Shown here: positions 1-11,400 of the stretch, piece by piece
How positions within the stretch are numbered: position 1 is the first letter of the stretch
Layout: the number at the start of each line of letters is the position of its first letter
Source of the DNA: Morella rubra
Lineage: Eukaryota > Streptophyta > Magnoliopsida > Fagales > Myricaceae
Reading direction: 5' to 3'
Length of the DNA: 64,000 bases
Assembly (NCBI GenBank): GCA_003952965.2
Contig: CM025853.1
Location: forward strand, 31,872,615 to 31,936,614
Program-made: the position numbers and the translations under genes
The notes under the pieces: model-generated
Databases searched by the model: none
The model's input: the letters and a program-made list of their open reading frames with translations, nothing else
What the model was told of the DNA's origin: nothing

Positions 1-560
1 CCAAACAACCCCAGACCATTCTTCTTCGTTGCCACAGGATCTTTGTCGCATTCTTGGGGTGTTTCTGATTAGTCATGGTCAAACTCGAAGCACTTGTTAT
101 TGTCTTCAAGCCATAAATGAGTGAGTGCTAGAAGAGCTAGAGGGGGTCAACCAAAGGTACACTTCTAAACACGTTTGTCGTCCAGAGTTCCGGAGGTTTG
201 CATTCGTGCGCCTGTCCTCTTCACCCTCGATCATTTGTTTACTCGTTTATGTTTCTTCTAGAGGACCAACGGAATTTAAAAAGAACAGAAAGAAACAGAG
301 GAGGTGGAAACCGAAACTAATGGGTGGATGGACAACATTGACAGCAATAATACTTGTTGCCATTACAGCAATGGTTGAAGTACTGTTGTCCCCATTTCAT
401 ATAGTCCGTCCACATGAGGATCATTAGTGGCTCTTGAGCTCCCCATTACTCTTTTTAACTAACCACTGCAATTCTCAACCCAATTGGGGCCACCCTTAAT
501 TTTTCCGGCAAAGAAATATTCGCCGCAATAAATAAATGATATACCGTAGATAGTACATAA
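1..560. other. Unassigned intergenic sequence
   Basis: I recognise no gene here. The open frames are short, carry no family motif and have no matching splice sites. The stretch lies downstream, in transcriptional terms, of the minus-strand NRPE7-type gene. Confidence 0.4.
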
Positions 561-2140
561 GTGGAAGTGATCAATCAAGGGGCATCTTTACAGTGGTTGA
601 TATAAGGAAGGAGAGGCATGGGGTATGGCAAACTTTTTGGACCACCTAAGGAAGTACACAAAACAGTTGTTAGATGGTACTGAAAATCTGCTTTGCATGT
701 GCCCAGCAATCTTTCGAGTAAAATCATGGACTTCAATTAATCATGAATTTTGGAGAAATATATTAAGTGCAATAGCTTGGAAAACTATGAATGGTAAATT
801 CTTTCCATGCTTATGAGCTAATTTTATGGGTGCGCCACAGTTGAACAGAAATAGTTGCTTCCCAAAAGTAGTATGAAACCAGTAGAGCACATATACAGGA
901 CTCTCCTCTGATTATGTAAGCCACAGACCTTTAAACCTACTATAGACTAAATCATTAGTCACAATCCTATCAATACAAACACAATAGCAATTCCAACGAT
1001 CCTATTTAAACCCATGTTCGGTACAGTACAAAGCTAATATGTAGCAGCAGGCTGCTCAGTGTAAGCCAGGGAATGGACTACTCTTCTATTCTTAATCGTC
1101 TAGTATGAGCATGTCATAGCCATTTTAATTCATTTATAGGTGAGTTACGATTATCATTCTTTTTTCTTTTTCCTTTTTTGTGCATCAGTAAGATAACAAC
1201 ATAACCAATTGGAGTACTTAATGCAGTAGGAAGCAAAATCAGTATTGACAAGGTTCATAAAACATATTTACAGCTAGTGACTAAACACATTCAAAGGGAG
1301 CATCACTAAGGAACAGGACCCAAATAATCACCCTCCAAACTGACCAGTACTCGAAATTCCCGTTCAGCCTCCATCCACTTTGTTCCGATCACAATGACGC
1401 GAACCACCACATCTTTTTCAATCTTGGACTGCTTGTCGTTGAACACTGGATTCTCCCCAGGCAGATAGGAGTAACCTGGCATTTTCATCTGGGAAAGAAA
1501 CATGTCTTCTACTGGCCCACATCTCAAGAAGACCCCATGCTTCAGCACCTTGTGGACAACCCCCTCTACGATCTCTCCTCTGTAAAGCTTGAAGGTGACA
1601 CCGCTAAAAACAACTGGAAACATTACATCTCCTGTTTGCTGTCTGACTCTCCCCTCCCCTATGTTCTCTAGAGTTGTGACAGCAAGATAGTACCCAAGAT
1701 CCTTGGTGGCCTTTCTACTCGCAAAGTCCTGCAAAAGGCGGATAATAATTGATCGTTGGAGCATCAATCCTTTTGCATCCAAGTTTTCAGCAGGGATTAT
1801 GACATTCCAAGGCAACTGAACTTTGAGAAACATTTTGTTTTTCCTCCTGTCACAGACCAAAACAATAAGACAGTAACAATGAGAATGTTAACTGCATTTT
1901 CAAAATTTCACCAAAAGGTAATCATCTTCTGAGCTCTGTCCAAAGGTAACAGTTTTGGGAGGATGGACCATACAATCTGCAGAAAGAAACCATCATATTC
2001 GAATTGACACGCAATTGTATGGAAAAACACCACAGGATCACGAGAAACCAACATGATTAAGAACAAAATTCTGGAGATAATTGTCATACTCCCACATTAG
2101 TTAACCATTCCTCCAGCATGTCATCTGATGTCAATTATGT
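560..2140. repeat. Duplicated NRPE7 segment, unit 1
   Basis: This segment, which contains the intact NRPE7-type gene, is repeated at about 5750-7060 and again at about 51160-52475. The match is plain at the nucleotide level both inside and outside the coding region. Unit 1 carries about 250 bases (roughly 1018-1270) that are missing from the other two units, so one lineage has had an insertion or a deletion just beyond the stop codon. Confidence 0.75.
1306..1833 (-). CDS. NRPE7: RNA polymerase IV/V subunit 7 (RPB7-like)
   Basis: This is the Rpb7-type stalk subunit of the plant-specific polymerases Pol IV and Pol V, which act in the nucleus in RNA-directed DNA methylation. The single exon encodes 175 residues from MFLKVQLPWNVIIPAEN to LEGDYLGPVP. 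The N-terminal RPB7 fold covers about residues 1-80 (GYYLAVTTLENIGEG). The S1-like RNA-binding half follows (GEIVEGVVHKVLKHGVFLRCGP, then VRVIVIGTKWMEAEREF). Length and landmarks fit the plant NRPD7/NRPE7 family rather than NRPB7. An in-frame ATG lies nine codons upstream, but a good splice acceptor (ending CTGTGACAG) falls between the two, so I take the inner ATG and infer a 5' UTR intron. No frame breaks are seen. It is the only intact one of three copies in the window. Pol IV versus Pol V assignment cannot be made from this sequence, and the subunit may be shared. Confidence 0.9.
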   Translation of the reverse strand: MFLKVQLPWNVIIPAENLDAKGLMLQRSIIIRLLQDFASRKATKDLGYYLAVTTLENIGEGRVRQQTGDVMFPVVFSGVTFKLYRGEIVEGVVHKVLKHGVFLRCGPVEDMFLSQMKMPGYSYLPGENPVFNDKQSKIEKDVVVRVIVIGTKWMEAEREFRVLVSLEGDYLGPVP

Positions 2141-2530
2141 CAACATCTAGATATTTTCAGAATTACAAAAAAGCAGAATCATAGCCCCAGTTGTGCCATA
2201 CCACGAAAGATAGTATACACAACAGCTTAAACAGGCCATATGGTGGTGGTAGTCACCTTGTGAATAAGGTGGAGCACTGGACAAGTAGCACAAGTGTTGG
2301 TGAGAAATGACATCTATGGTCATAATTGCAGCTTGATGTGGAAGCAGCGACACTGTCGTGCAATTGAAGCTGGCAATTGACTGATTTTGATGAAACAGGC
2401 AAGATACAAGCGTAAAATAGTTCCAAGGAGCGGTGGAAAAGACAGTCAGGTGATGGATGTAGAAGCAAAACTTTTAAGGGTTTCTCCAACCAATGTCAAA
2501 CTCTACATGAGAAGTTCCAAAATGACCCGG
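2140..2530. other. 5' flank of the NRPE7-type gene
   Basis: This lies upstream of the minus-strand NRPE7-type gene and probably holds its promoter and untranslated first exon. I cannot place a transcription start or a TATA box with confidence. Overlapping short open frames on both strands have no recognisable content. Confidence 0.3.
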
Positions 2531-4130
2531 GGTGAGTACCGGAACGGATGGAACTGGAATGGGTCATTCCGGTTCCGGTTCCGGTTCCAGTACTCACTGG
2601 AACCCAAAATTTCATTCCGGTTCTATTAGTGGCCTAAAGGCCCAGATTTTACTTTGGCCCAAAATGGTTTTTTTAAGCATTTTGGGCCGGAAAATGGGCT
2701 GTTTTTTTTTTCCCTGTTATGTAGTTTCATAATAATATTTTTAAGCATATCATTCCATCAACAAAGAAAAAAAAATGCATTTGTATCCAATCATTCCATA
2801 CATTCATTCTGTCCGAAAACCACTATAATCTGGGAATAGAGGTACAACTATGTTCACAACCTAAAGGATCTAAGCATGTTAGAATAAACAACAAGATGAG
2901 ATAATCAAATAAACAACACAAAGTAAGCACCTTTTCAAGTCTTGCAACCTCTTCAAGAGTTTGGGAATTCACAATGGCAGCCTGTATACAAGTGAAATTA
3001 CATAAAACACATCAGCTAATCAAATTATAATCTTAAACATGAGATAATTTAAATCATAATCTAAACAGGGAACAAAAATTAAAATTTCAGTTGAAAATTA
3101 GATTGGTTACCAATGGTTGCAGACGTAAGTCTTGTTCATTTGGGATACTAGAACTACTACAACTTATCAGTTTTCCTCCAAGAACTTCAAATTTTCACCT
3201 TTTGGGTGCAATCTGCAAAGTCCCATAATATTTTTATGCTTTCCAAGACTTCAGATAGTCATTAAATTAATATTCCAAATAGTTTCCCTGCAGATTTTAA
3301 GTAGAAAATGTGGACGTTCTGAACTACTCATACTCATAACTCACATGCAATACATAAGCTTGAGGAAGCTGAATCCCAGTAGACTAATTTCTAAAGTATC
3401 ATTCCTACCAATTCCTTTGCAAATTATATTATTCATATTCTATGTCAAGCAGTTCTCTGAAATTGACACTTCGCCCAATATGCTATCAAGATTCTCTTGT
3501 AAATGAAAACTGTGTATTAATGCCGATCGATAAGCCACTGGCAAGAATAATCAAATTAATTACAGATTCACAGCTATTCCCTTGGACCCTTTTAACTATT
3601 ACGTACGTCCTCAAATCAAATTAACTATTACCCTGTTAAAATCCCCAAATCAAATTAACAATGGCATTTTTTAGAATACAACATTTTACAAAATTAAAAT
3701 TAACAAACCCCACCTCAAGAGAGAGCTGGTGAGAGATTTGACCACCAAAGCTCAACTGAATTCAGCAACCCGCGGAGAGAGAGAGAGATAGAGATTTCGG
3801 GAGGGAGGGACGCCGGACGGACGACGACGACGGAGGCCGGACTCAGAGGGGGCGCTGGCGAGTGGCGGCTGGGAGTTGCTTGAAGAAGACTAGTCTAGAA
3901 GAGAGACTGAAGTGTCTCATGTGAACTTGACCTGGTTCATTTTGAGTCCTTGACCCAGGAATCCTTTAAAAAAAAAAAAAAACCAGGGCTCAAACGGTGC
4001 ATTAATTTTTTTTAAAAAAAAACTTCCGAAACCAGAATTTTAAGTTCTGATTCCGGATCCGAAATTTTCCAAATATGGGATCTGGTTTCGGAATCGGAAT
4101 TTTCGGTTTCCACCGGATAAAATTCTCACC
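2531..4130. mobile_element. Possible hAT-like non-autonomous transposon
   Basis: The left end reads GGTGAGTACCGG and is followed by GGTTCC-rich simple repeats. The right end, read inward on the minus strand, begins GGTGAGAATTTT and is followed by similar ATTCCG/CCGAAA repeats. Opposed GGTGAG ends with subterminal repeats of this kind suggest a hAT-type element. I find no transposase frame and no clear 8-bp target-site duplication, so the limits are tentative. The interior carries a U2A'-like exon at 2931-2981 and a GA-rich, GC-rich patch at about 3720-3900 that looks like captured gene-flank DNA. Confidence 0.35.
2931..2981 (-). pseudogene. Captured exon resembling U2 snRNP A' (U2A')
   Basis: On the minus strand a 51-base block is bounded by a clean acceptor (TATACAG) and a donor (GTGCTTAC). 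It encodes exactly 17 codons: AAIVNSQTLEEVARLEK. This resembles the conserved segment near the C-terminus of plant U2A', the leucine-rich-repeat protein of the spliceosomal U2 particle. I could not find the neighbouring U2A' exons on either side, so this is a single-exon fragment rather than a gene. It sits inside the putative transposon at 2531-4130. The family assignment rests on recognition of a short peptide. Confidence 0.5.
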
Positions 4131-4785
4131 TGCAGAAATTGGGCACAACTACTCATAACTCTGATTTAATATCTTGAAAAAATGCTCCACTTATCACGGT
4201 ATAAAACATACACAAAGACCATAAGTACGAAACTCTGCCCACCCCACCAAACAAACCACAAAAAAAAAAAAAAAAAACCCCAACCCTTCATTGGTGGATA
4301 CTCAGACTGAAGCCAGCAAGGAGCTAAAAAGGGAGAGGCTTGATATAAGCATGTAATCTCCCAAACTGCGATGGATTCTGCAAGCCCTCTCGCTCTAAAC
4401 ATACACAAGGGAAGAAAATTAATCCACGACTGAACCTAAATGAAAGTAGTTTCACTTTTGCAAAACATGTCTGCAGATCCTTCGAGCTTTCAACCTCGTG
4501 AAGTGAATCGCCAGCATCGATTTATCACACATTACAGTCCTAGTCTCAAAAGCAAGCTATACCAAAACTCTTCAAGGTTCAAAGGAATTCGCTTATATAA
4601 GATTACAGGAGAGAATCGAAACGACAATGTAGCTTAATGTTTGACTAAACCTCTGCATCAGTTTCCAAAACCAGAACATAAATTTACTAATCACAACCCC
4701 AAAACCTACTAAGCTCTCAGATATAAATTAGTTGGAAAAAAAAATGAGACAAAGTTGAAAACTTTGATTTAACTTACGGGTACAC
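4131..4785. other. Unassigned AT-rich intergenic sequence
   Basis: The stretch includes a poly(A) run near 4260-4277 and short open frames without motifs. I see no gene and no clear terminal repeats. Confidence 0.35.
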
Positions 4786-5760
4786 GGTTGTAGCCTGTAG
4801 GGGGGCTGAAGCCCGTACGCTGGAGGTCTACCCTCGCCGAAGGGCGTGAGTGCCGACAGCCTCCGTCTGTGACTCTGCGTGGGTGCGTGCGCGCCTGCAA
4901 GCAATGGAACGAACGTGTCTTGGCTCACAGCTGATTTATGAAAATGGCCAGGGCTCATGGAAGTGACCCGTTCCGAGGGAGCATTATGATGGGCTTTATT
5001 GTGTTGAAAAAAGGCCGAATACATTGGTTACTGAGGCGAAATATTTGGACCCAAAGAGAGGCCCAATTGCTTGCGAAATCTGTTATCCTCGTTGCTAAAT
5101 GAGCCTTTCTAAGCACCGTTACCATATAAGTCACCCATGACGACAGTATCTACTATCTTGTATCTTCAGGAATGAGGAATCCCACTTGTGACGTAGAAAC
5201 ACGTTTGGTACGGATTTCAGGATTAAGAACTTAAGAGGGTAACCAAGGGATTGAAATGTAATTAAATGAATTTGTTTGGGAAGATTTCATCTTTCTTACT
5301 ATCCACTGCAAAATTTGTCTCCTTAATACCTTTGAAAGACAATATTAAAAGCCATGATTTTGAGGTCGAACGTTTGTTCTTGGTTGTCTGTTTGACATTA
5401 TTTTTTCTGGTGATTTTAGGTATCTTTTCTTATTCATCCATCAAATTTGAGGACAACAATAAAAACAAGGAAATATCTCCGACCACCTGACCCAACATTC
5501 TGTACTTTTAAGGAAAGAAGGTGATATGGAAACGAGCACATCTCAGAAAAACATTACTAATTTAACAGGATTTACAAACAAATCTGATATTCAATTCGTG
5601 TGATTTGGTTCCCTAACAAATGATTCAAACCACATAACACACCTAAGAAATGAAATGAAATAGTTCGAACTGGTTCTGTTTTAATGGTAATTTTTATTTG
5701 TGGACCATTAAAGAGTTGCATCATTATACATGAATCTACTCGGTCTGAACATTTGTGTGT
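4741..5760. repeat. Tandem unit flank, copy 1 (matches 7190-8280)
   Basis: A GC-rich head (CCTCGCCGAAGGGCGTGAG near 4832) is followed by AT-rich sequence around 5266-5490. Both recur in the same order at about 7190-8280 with visible divergence. The second unit contains a MITE-like insertion that this one lacks. Open frames here (for example 5266-5490) are conserved only because the DNA is duplicated; they show no protein family. Confidence 0.65.
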
Positions 5761-6209
5761 CTTGAGATGTCGGACCACCAAAGGAAGTACACAAAACCTG
5801 TTACTGGGTAATGTGTATGGCTTTCATCCTTGGCATGTAATCAACATGCTTTGCCTGTGCCCAACAATCTTTCGTGTAAATCATGGACTTCCATTAATCA
5901 TGAATTTTGGAGAAATATATCAAAGAGAATAGCTTGGAAAACTATGAATGGTAAATTCTTTGTATGCTTATGAGCTAATTTTATGGGTGCACAACAGCTG
6001 AACAGGAATCGTTACTTTCCAAAAGTTGTATGAAACCAGTAGAGACATATACAGGACTCTCCTTTGACTACGTTAGTGACAGACCTTTAAACCTACGATA
6101 GACTAAATCATTAGTCACAATCCTATCAATACAAACACAATAGCAATTCCAACGATCCTATTTAAACCCATGTTATAGCTAGTGACTAAACACATTCAAG
6201 GGAGCATCA

Positions 6210-6740
6210 CTAAGGAACAGGTCCCAGATAATCACCCTCCAAACTGACCAGTACATGAAATTCCCGTTCAGCCTCCATCCACCTTGTTCCAATCACAATG
6301 ACGCGAACCACCACATCTTTTTCAATCTTGGACTGATTGTCGTTGAACACTGGATTCCCCCCCAGGCAGATAGGAGTAATCTGGCATTTTCAGATGGGAA
6401 AGATACATGTCTTCTACTGGCCCACATCTCAAGAAGACCCCACGCTTCAGCACCTTGTGGACAACCCCCTCTAAGATCTCTCCACTGTAAAGCTTGAAGG
6501 TGACACCGCTAAAAACAACTGGAAACATTACATCTCCCGTTTGCTGTCTCACTCTCCCCTCACCTATGCTGTCTAGAGTTATGACAGCAAGATAGTACCC
6601 AAGATCCTTGGTGGCCTTTCCACTCGCAAAGTCCTGCAAAAGGCGGATAATATAATTGATCGTTGGAGCATCAATCCTTTTGCATCCAAGTTTTCAGCAG
6701 GGATTATGACATTCCAAGGCAACTGAACTTTGAGAAACAT
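6210..6740 (-). pseudogene. Broken NRPE7-type copy
   Basis: This copy is closely similar to the gene at 1306-1833 but has two frame breaks relative to it. There is an extra TA near 6650, after the codons for QRSII, and one extra C in the run at 6357-6363, within the PGENPVF segment. Between the breaks the frame still reads MQDFASGKATKDLGYYLAV through LKMPDYSYLPGG. The stop codon position (6210-6212) is conserved. A full-length polymerase subunit cannot be made. The copy sits between the two GC-rich tandem heads, so it was amplified together with its surroundings. Sequencing error is possible, but the same two breaks are present in the third copy. Confidence 0.85.
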
Positions 6741-7106
6741 CTTGTTTTTCCTCCTGTCACAGACCAAAACAATATTACAGCAACCATGAGAATTTTAACT
6801 GCATTTTCAAAATTTCACCGTAAGGTTATCATCTTCTGAGATGTCTGTCCAAAGGTAACACTTTTGAGAGGATGCACCATACAATCTGCAGAAAGAAACC
6901 ATCATATTCGAATTGACGCGCAATTGTATGGAAAAACATCAAGGATCACGAGAAACCAACATGATTAAGAACAAAATTCTGGAGATAATTGTCATACTCC
7001 CGCATTAGTTAACCATTCCACCAGCATGTCATCTGATGTCAATTATGTCTAACTAGCTGAATTCGAACAGTCAATACTCGGTCCGACGATGCTAGAATAC
7101 AGTCCT

Positions 7107-7174
7107 AGATAAAGAGAATGGAATTTGATTAGCCCTAGGTGTTAATGACTAATCAAATTCCGTTCTCTTTATCC
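7107..7174. repeat. Hairpin at a tandem-unit boundary
   Basis: Two 26-base arms (7107-7132 and 7149-7174) are reverse complements with two mismatches, separated by 16 bases. The hairpin lies exactly where the NRPE7-bearing unit ends and the next GC-rich unit begins. The stem is shorter than is usual for a plant microRNA precursor. Confidence 0.75.
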
Positions 7175-7189
7175 ATTTAGTTGGCCAAA

Positions 7190-8280
7190 AAAAAAATGAG
7201 AGAAAATTGAAAACTTTGATTTACCTTACGGGTACACGGGTGTAGGGGGGCTGAGGCCCGAAGCTGGAGGTCTACTCTCGCCGAAGGGCGTGAGTGCCGA
7301 GAGTCTCGGTCTCTGACTCTGCTTGGGTGAGTGCGCGCGCGCCTGCAAGCAAAAAACTTGTCTCGGCTCACCGCTCATTTATGAAAAAGGCCAGGGCAAA
7401 GCAAAGTGATCCCGTTTAGAAGGAGCATTATGATGGGCCTTGTTGTGTGAAAAAAGGCAGAATATGTTGGTTACTGAGGAAATATTTGGACCCCAAAGAG
7501 AGGCCCAATTGCTAGCGAAAACTGTTATCCTCGTTACCAAATGAGCCTTTCTAAGCACCGTTACCAAATAAGTCACCAACTGACATGGGGTTTGGTTCCC
7601 AAACTGGTGAGGGTTTAAAAATTTTTAGTGTATCGAAATTAGTGAAAAAATAAAGAGAGAAATGATTTGAGGAAATTTTTTATGTTTATTTTGATTAAAA
7701 AAATGATTTGATAGAAAAAAGATTATTTTATTAGGCCAAATATTTGAAATTACCAAAATTTTGAGAGCCAAACACAGATGTACGGATTTCAGATCAAGAA
7801 CTTGAGTGGGTAACCAAGGAATTGTGAATTTATTTGGGAAGATTTCATCTTTCTTACCATCCACTACAAAATTTGTCGCCTTAACACCTTTCAAAGACAA
7901 TATTAAAAGCCATGATTTTCAGAGGTCGCACGTCTGTTCTTGGTTGTCTGTTTGCCATTATTTTTCTGGTGATTTGAGGTATCTTTTCTTATTCATCCAT
8001 CAAATTTGAGGACAATAATAAAACAAGGAAATATCTCCTACCACCTGACCCACGCTTCTGTACTTTTAAGGAAAGAAGGTGATATGGAAACTAGCACATC
8101 TCGGAAAACATTTACTAATTTAACAGGATTTACAAACAAATCTGATATTCAGTTCGTGTGATTTGGTTCCCTGACAAATGATTCAAACCACACAACACAC
8201 ACTAAGAAATAAAATAGTTCGAACTGGTTCTGTTTTAATGGTAATTTCCATTTGTGGACCATAAAAGAGTTGCATCATAG
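7190..8280. repeat. Tandem unit flank, copy 2 (matches 4741-5760)
   Basis: This is a diverged second copy of the GC-rich head plus AT-rich tail seen at 4741-5760. It carries an extra block at about 7583-7783 with ends GGGTTTGGTTCCCAAA and, inverted, GTGTTTGGCTCTCAAA. The absence of that block from copy 1 supports a small MITE-type insertion. Confidence 0.6.
7583..7783. mobile_element. Small MITE-like insertion
   Basis: The opposed ends GGGTTTGGTTCCCAAA and (reverse complement) GTGTTTGGCTCTCAAA enclose AT-rich DNA without coding capacity. The paralogous unit near 5130-5200 lacks it. Target-site duplication is unclear, so the superfamily is not assigned. Confidence 0.45.
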
Positions 8281-8478
8281 GCAATGGTGAACAAAGAATT
8301 ATTGCTTTCTTTCTTTCTATCTCTAGGCTTTGTGAATTATTGCTTATATAACAGAGATATCTGCCCTCTCATCATGATCTCTTTGACAGTTCCATTTATG
8401 CAAACATTGTAAGCCAATAACATTGAACTGAACGCACGATCGTATAACCGAAGAAGACATTCAACAAAAGACTTCTCT

Positions 8479-11400
8479 CTAGTTATCGATGTTCTTCATG
8501 TATTCCTTCGAGAGTTTAGTCTCCATTACCAGCCGCTGTTCTTTGATGAGAGAATACCCAGATTCAAGTAAAGCCTCTACCGTTTGCTGCACAACCACAT
8601 GCAAAACCAGATTCAAGTAAAGCTTCTTCAATGTAATCCAAATAATTTTGTGGTTGGTATGGAGTAAACTTGAAGCTTAATATTAAGGGGGTGTTTGTTT
8701 GTCAAAATTTCGGGAATATTTACTTTATTGAGATTTATTGGGGTTTGTGAAAAATGAAGTGTGTATGTGTAAAAGTTAAAAATTTTGGAGTGTGTTTGTT
8801 TTGCTGGAAATTTCCATGCCCAAAATATTGGGGAAACAAACGGTACCTAAATAAGGGTATCGACTGCAAAAATTTTATAATTCTGAAGGGACACAGATAA
8901 CTCATAACCCTGTAGTTTAGGGTGGTTCGCTACTATTGCCATCTATATTAAACTTTTCATACCGTGTTCAGTGTTGGACTCGTTACTACTTTTCTATGAC
9001 CAATATATACAAACAAAAATTTTAGGGCTCAAGGGTATGCATCCTCCTTTTAATCTTTAATTTTCTGATGGAACAGAGATTTCATTACTGAATGAACCAA
9101 ACCAATACCAAGAAAAAAAAGAAAGAAGAATGAACCAAACCAATAAATAACTGATCAAACAGGAAAGGATTGCCCTAAAGAAGCTGATTTGAAGAGAAAA
9201 TAGAAGGCATATGATTGATTACTCACCTTGGGGGGAGTGAACGCAGGAAGTTTTTCAGTCTTTTTTCGTCTGAGAAGTTTGTCCCCAAGTTTTTCAACAC
9301 CTCCAATATCATCAATCCACTAAAATGGAAAGACAGTTAAGTTAATAATGCGTATAAGTTGTTAAAATCTTCACAAGAAAATTGTCTGTGCCTGTCTAGG
9401 AATTTTTTTTTTTGTGGGGGGGGGTAAGGTTCTGTTTAGGAATTCCATACTTGAGAAACAACAAATTATTTACTGCTTAAGAGACAATAGAAGAAATTGG
9501 CAAACCTTATTCCAGAAGCCATTTTATCAAAACCCTCTCTCTCTCTCTCTCTGTGCATACAGATACCCTCTACATATACTCTGGTACATTACATGCCAGC
9601 AATAAAATACTAGGCTATAGAATGGTACAATCTCTGTACAAGAGAACAGAGGATACACAAGAAAACAAAAATATTTTGCCATTGTCTTTCACAATTCAAA
9701 ACAAGATGTCGTATACCTTTGAGATTGACCTATCATATGTTCGTGACCTGAGAGCTCCATAAAAATCCAAAGCTGCTCAGTCACCAAAGCATATACATAA
9801 ATTAGAAAACTAGAATGTAACAATGAAACAACAGCAAGGATTTGAAGAAGCAAATAAGCTTGCAACAGCTGATATTCCTGAAATTTATTTTGAAAGCTGC
9901 TATATCTATCTAGAAACTAAAAGAAATAGAGTCAGTGCACACTTCTCTCCAACGCTGGATTATTCTATCCTTTCAGTGGCTTTTCCTTTCAATCATTGAG
10001 ATTTCTTCATTTAAAATCTCCATGTCATGTCTCTTTTACATCTGTTTTATATGCTTGTCTATTAATGTGTATAACAACACAAACACTAATCTTCTTTCCT
10101 TAACAGATGTATACACACAGAGAGACACAGATACCTATATGGGGCCATTGCTGAAATAATTAGATTACAGAAACCAAGACAAGTGACGTAAAACTGGTAT
10201 GCCAAAGGGTTTGTATAAGTGCAGTTACCAGCATCCATATATACATTTAAGGTGGATTTTCCCTTTTTTACCCCAATATTTTTAGCAAAGGTCAAAGATC
10301 TGAAGCGATAGAGTCTCTTAATGACAGAGAAGCTGGATTAAAACTTTAATAGAAGTGAAAATTCTGATAACCAGGCAATTTCCACCAACGAAGCATCTTG
10401 TGCTGCAATGACCGTTGATATAATCGGTGGCTGAGGGATATGCAAATTCTGATCCACAGTGTTGAAAAAGCGATTAACAAAAGGGATGATGAATCTGGAT
10501 TATTTCAATAAGGATTGTGGAGCTTGATGGATGAGATGAACAAAACTATAGATTTTGAAAGATGAGATCAATGTTTTGAACTATAAATGTTAAGGGGAAG
10601 GAATTAGATGTCGATGATAGATGAAACATAGAGGAAGAAACTGTCCACGAAATTAAGAGGATGCCCTCTCTTGAAGTCTGACGTAGTCAACTTGATGCAG
10701 TTATTTTTGTCCTATATAATTTGGGACATCATTATTCTTAACCTCTATGTGGGGAGGTTGTCAATCCTCTAGTGAAATTGGGATCTTATGATGGTTTGTC
10801 TCTTCAGCACTCCCTTCGCTTCCTAGGAAGTACCCAAGCCCACGTGGATGGAGTATACACAGGGAGCACACTTGACAGGAAATAGACACAGGCGGTAGAG
10901 AGAGAAACAGGGTAGATCGTTCAACACCTGCGGCACAAAGCCATTTTTGACCTATGGGTCTAGAGTGTATAGGAATACGTAACTACACATTTCTGTAAGT
11001 ATTTGGAGTAGGAATTACTTCTGTAGTTATTTAATGTTAGCATATGTAACTGGACGGTACTCGAGCTTCGGATCAATGTCCCCAAGCAAATAGTGATTGG
11101 CCCGAGGCAGCTGAAGTACAAGAAATAAATTCTGTAGAAACGATGGGTTAAGGTTACGAAACAAGCTTGACAGTCCCGCATGAAGCAAAAGACTTAGACC
11201 CAGTTCTCTTCAATAACCCTAGAACTTCACTCAACAGGTGGCCCTAATTTAAGCTACGTTGAAATGATTGAGTACTCATCTAGATAACTGAGGACATGAG
11301 ACACCATCAGATACCCTTAGCTATCTTTTCCTCTTGATACAACTTGCATAATAGAAGCAAGGTGAGGGAGCATGCAATCATGTGAAATGAATCAGACAAA

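Noticed and set aside
5266-5490. 74-codon frame conserved at 50679-50903 and partly at 7806-8009.
   Set aside because: Conservation reflects duplicated DNA. The peptide has no family resemblance and the diverged tandem copy shifts frame.
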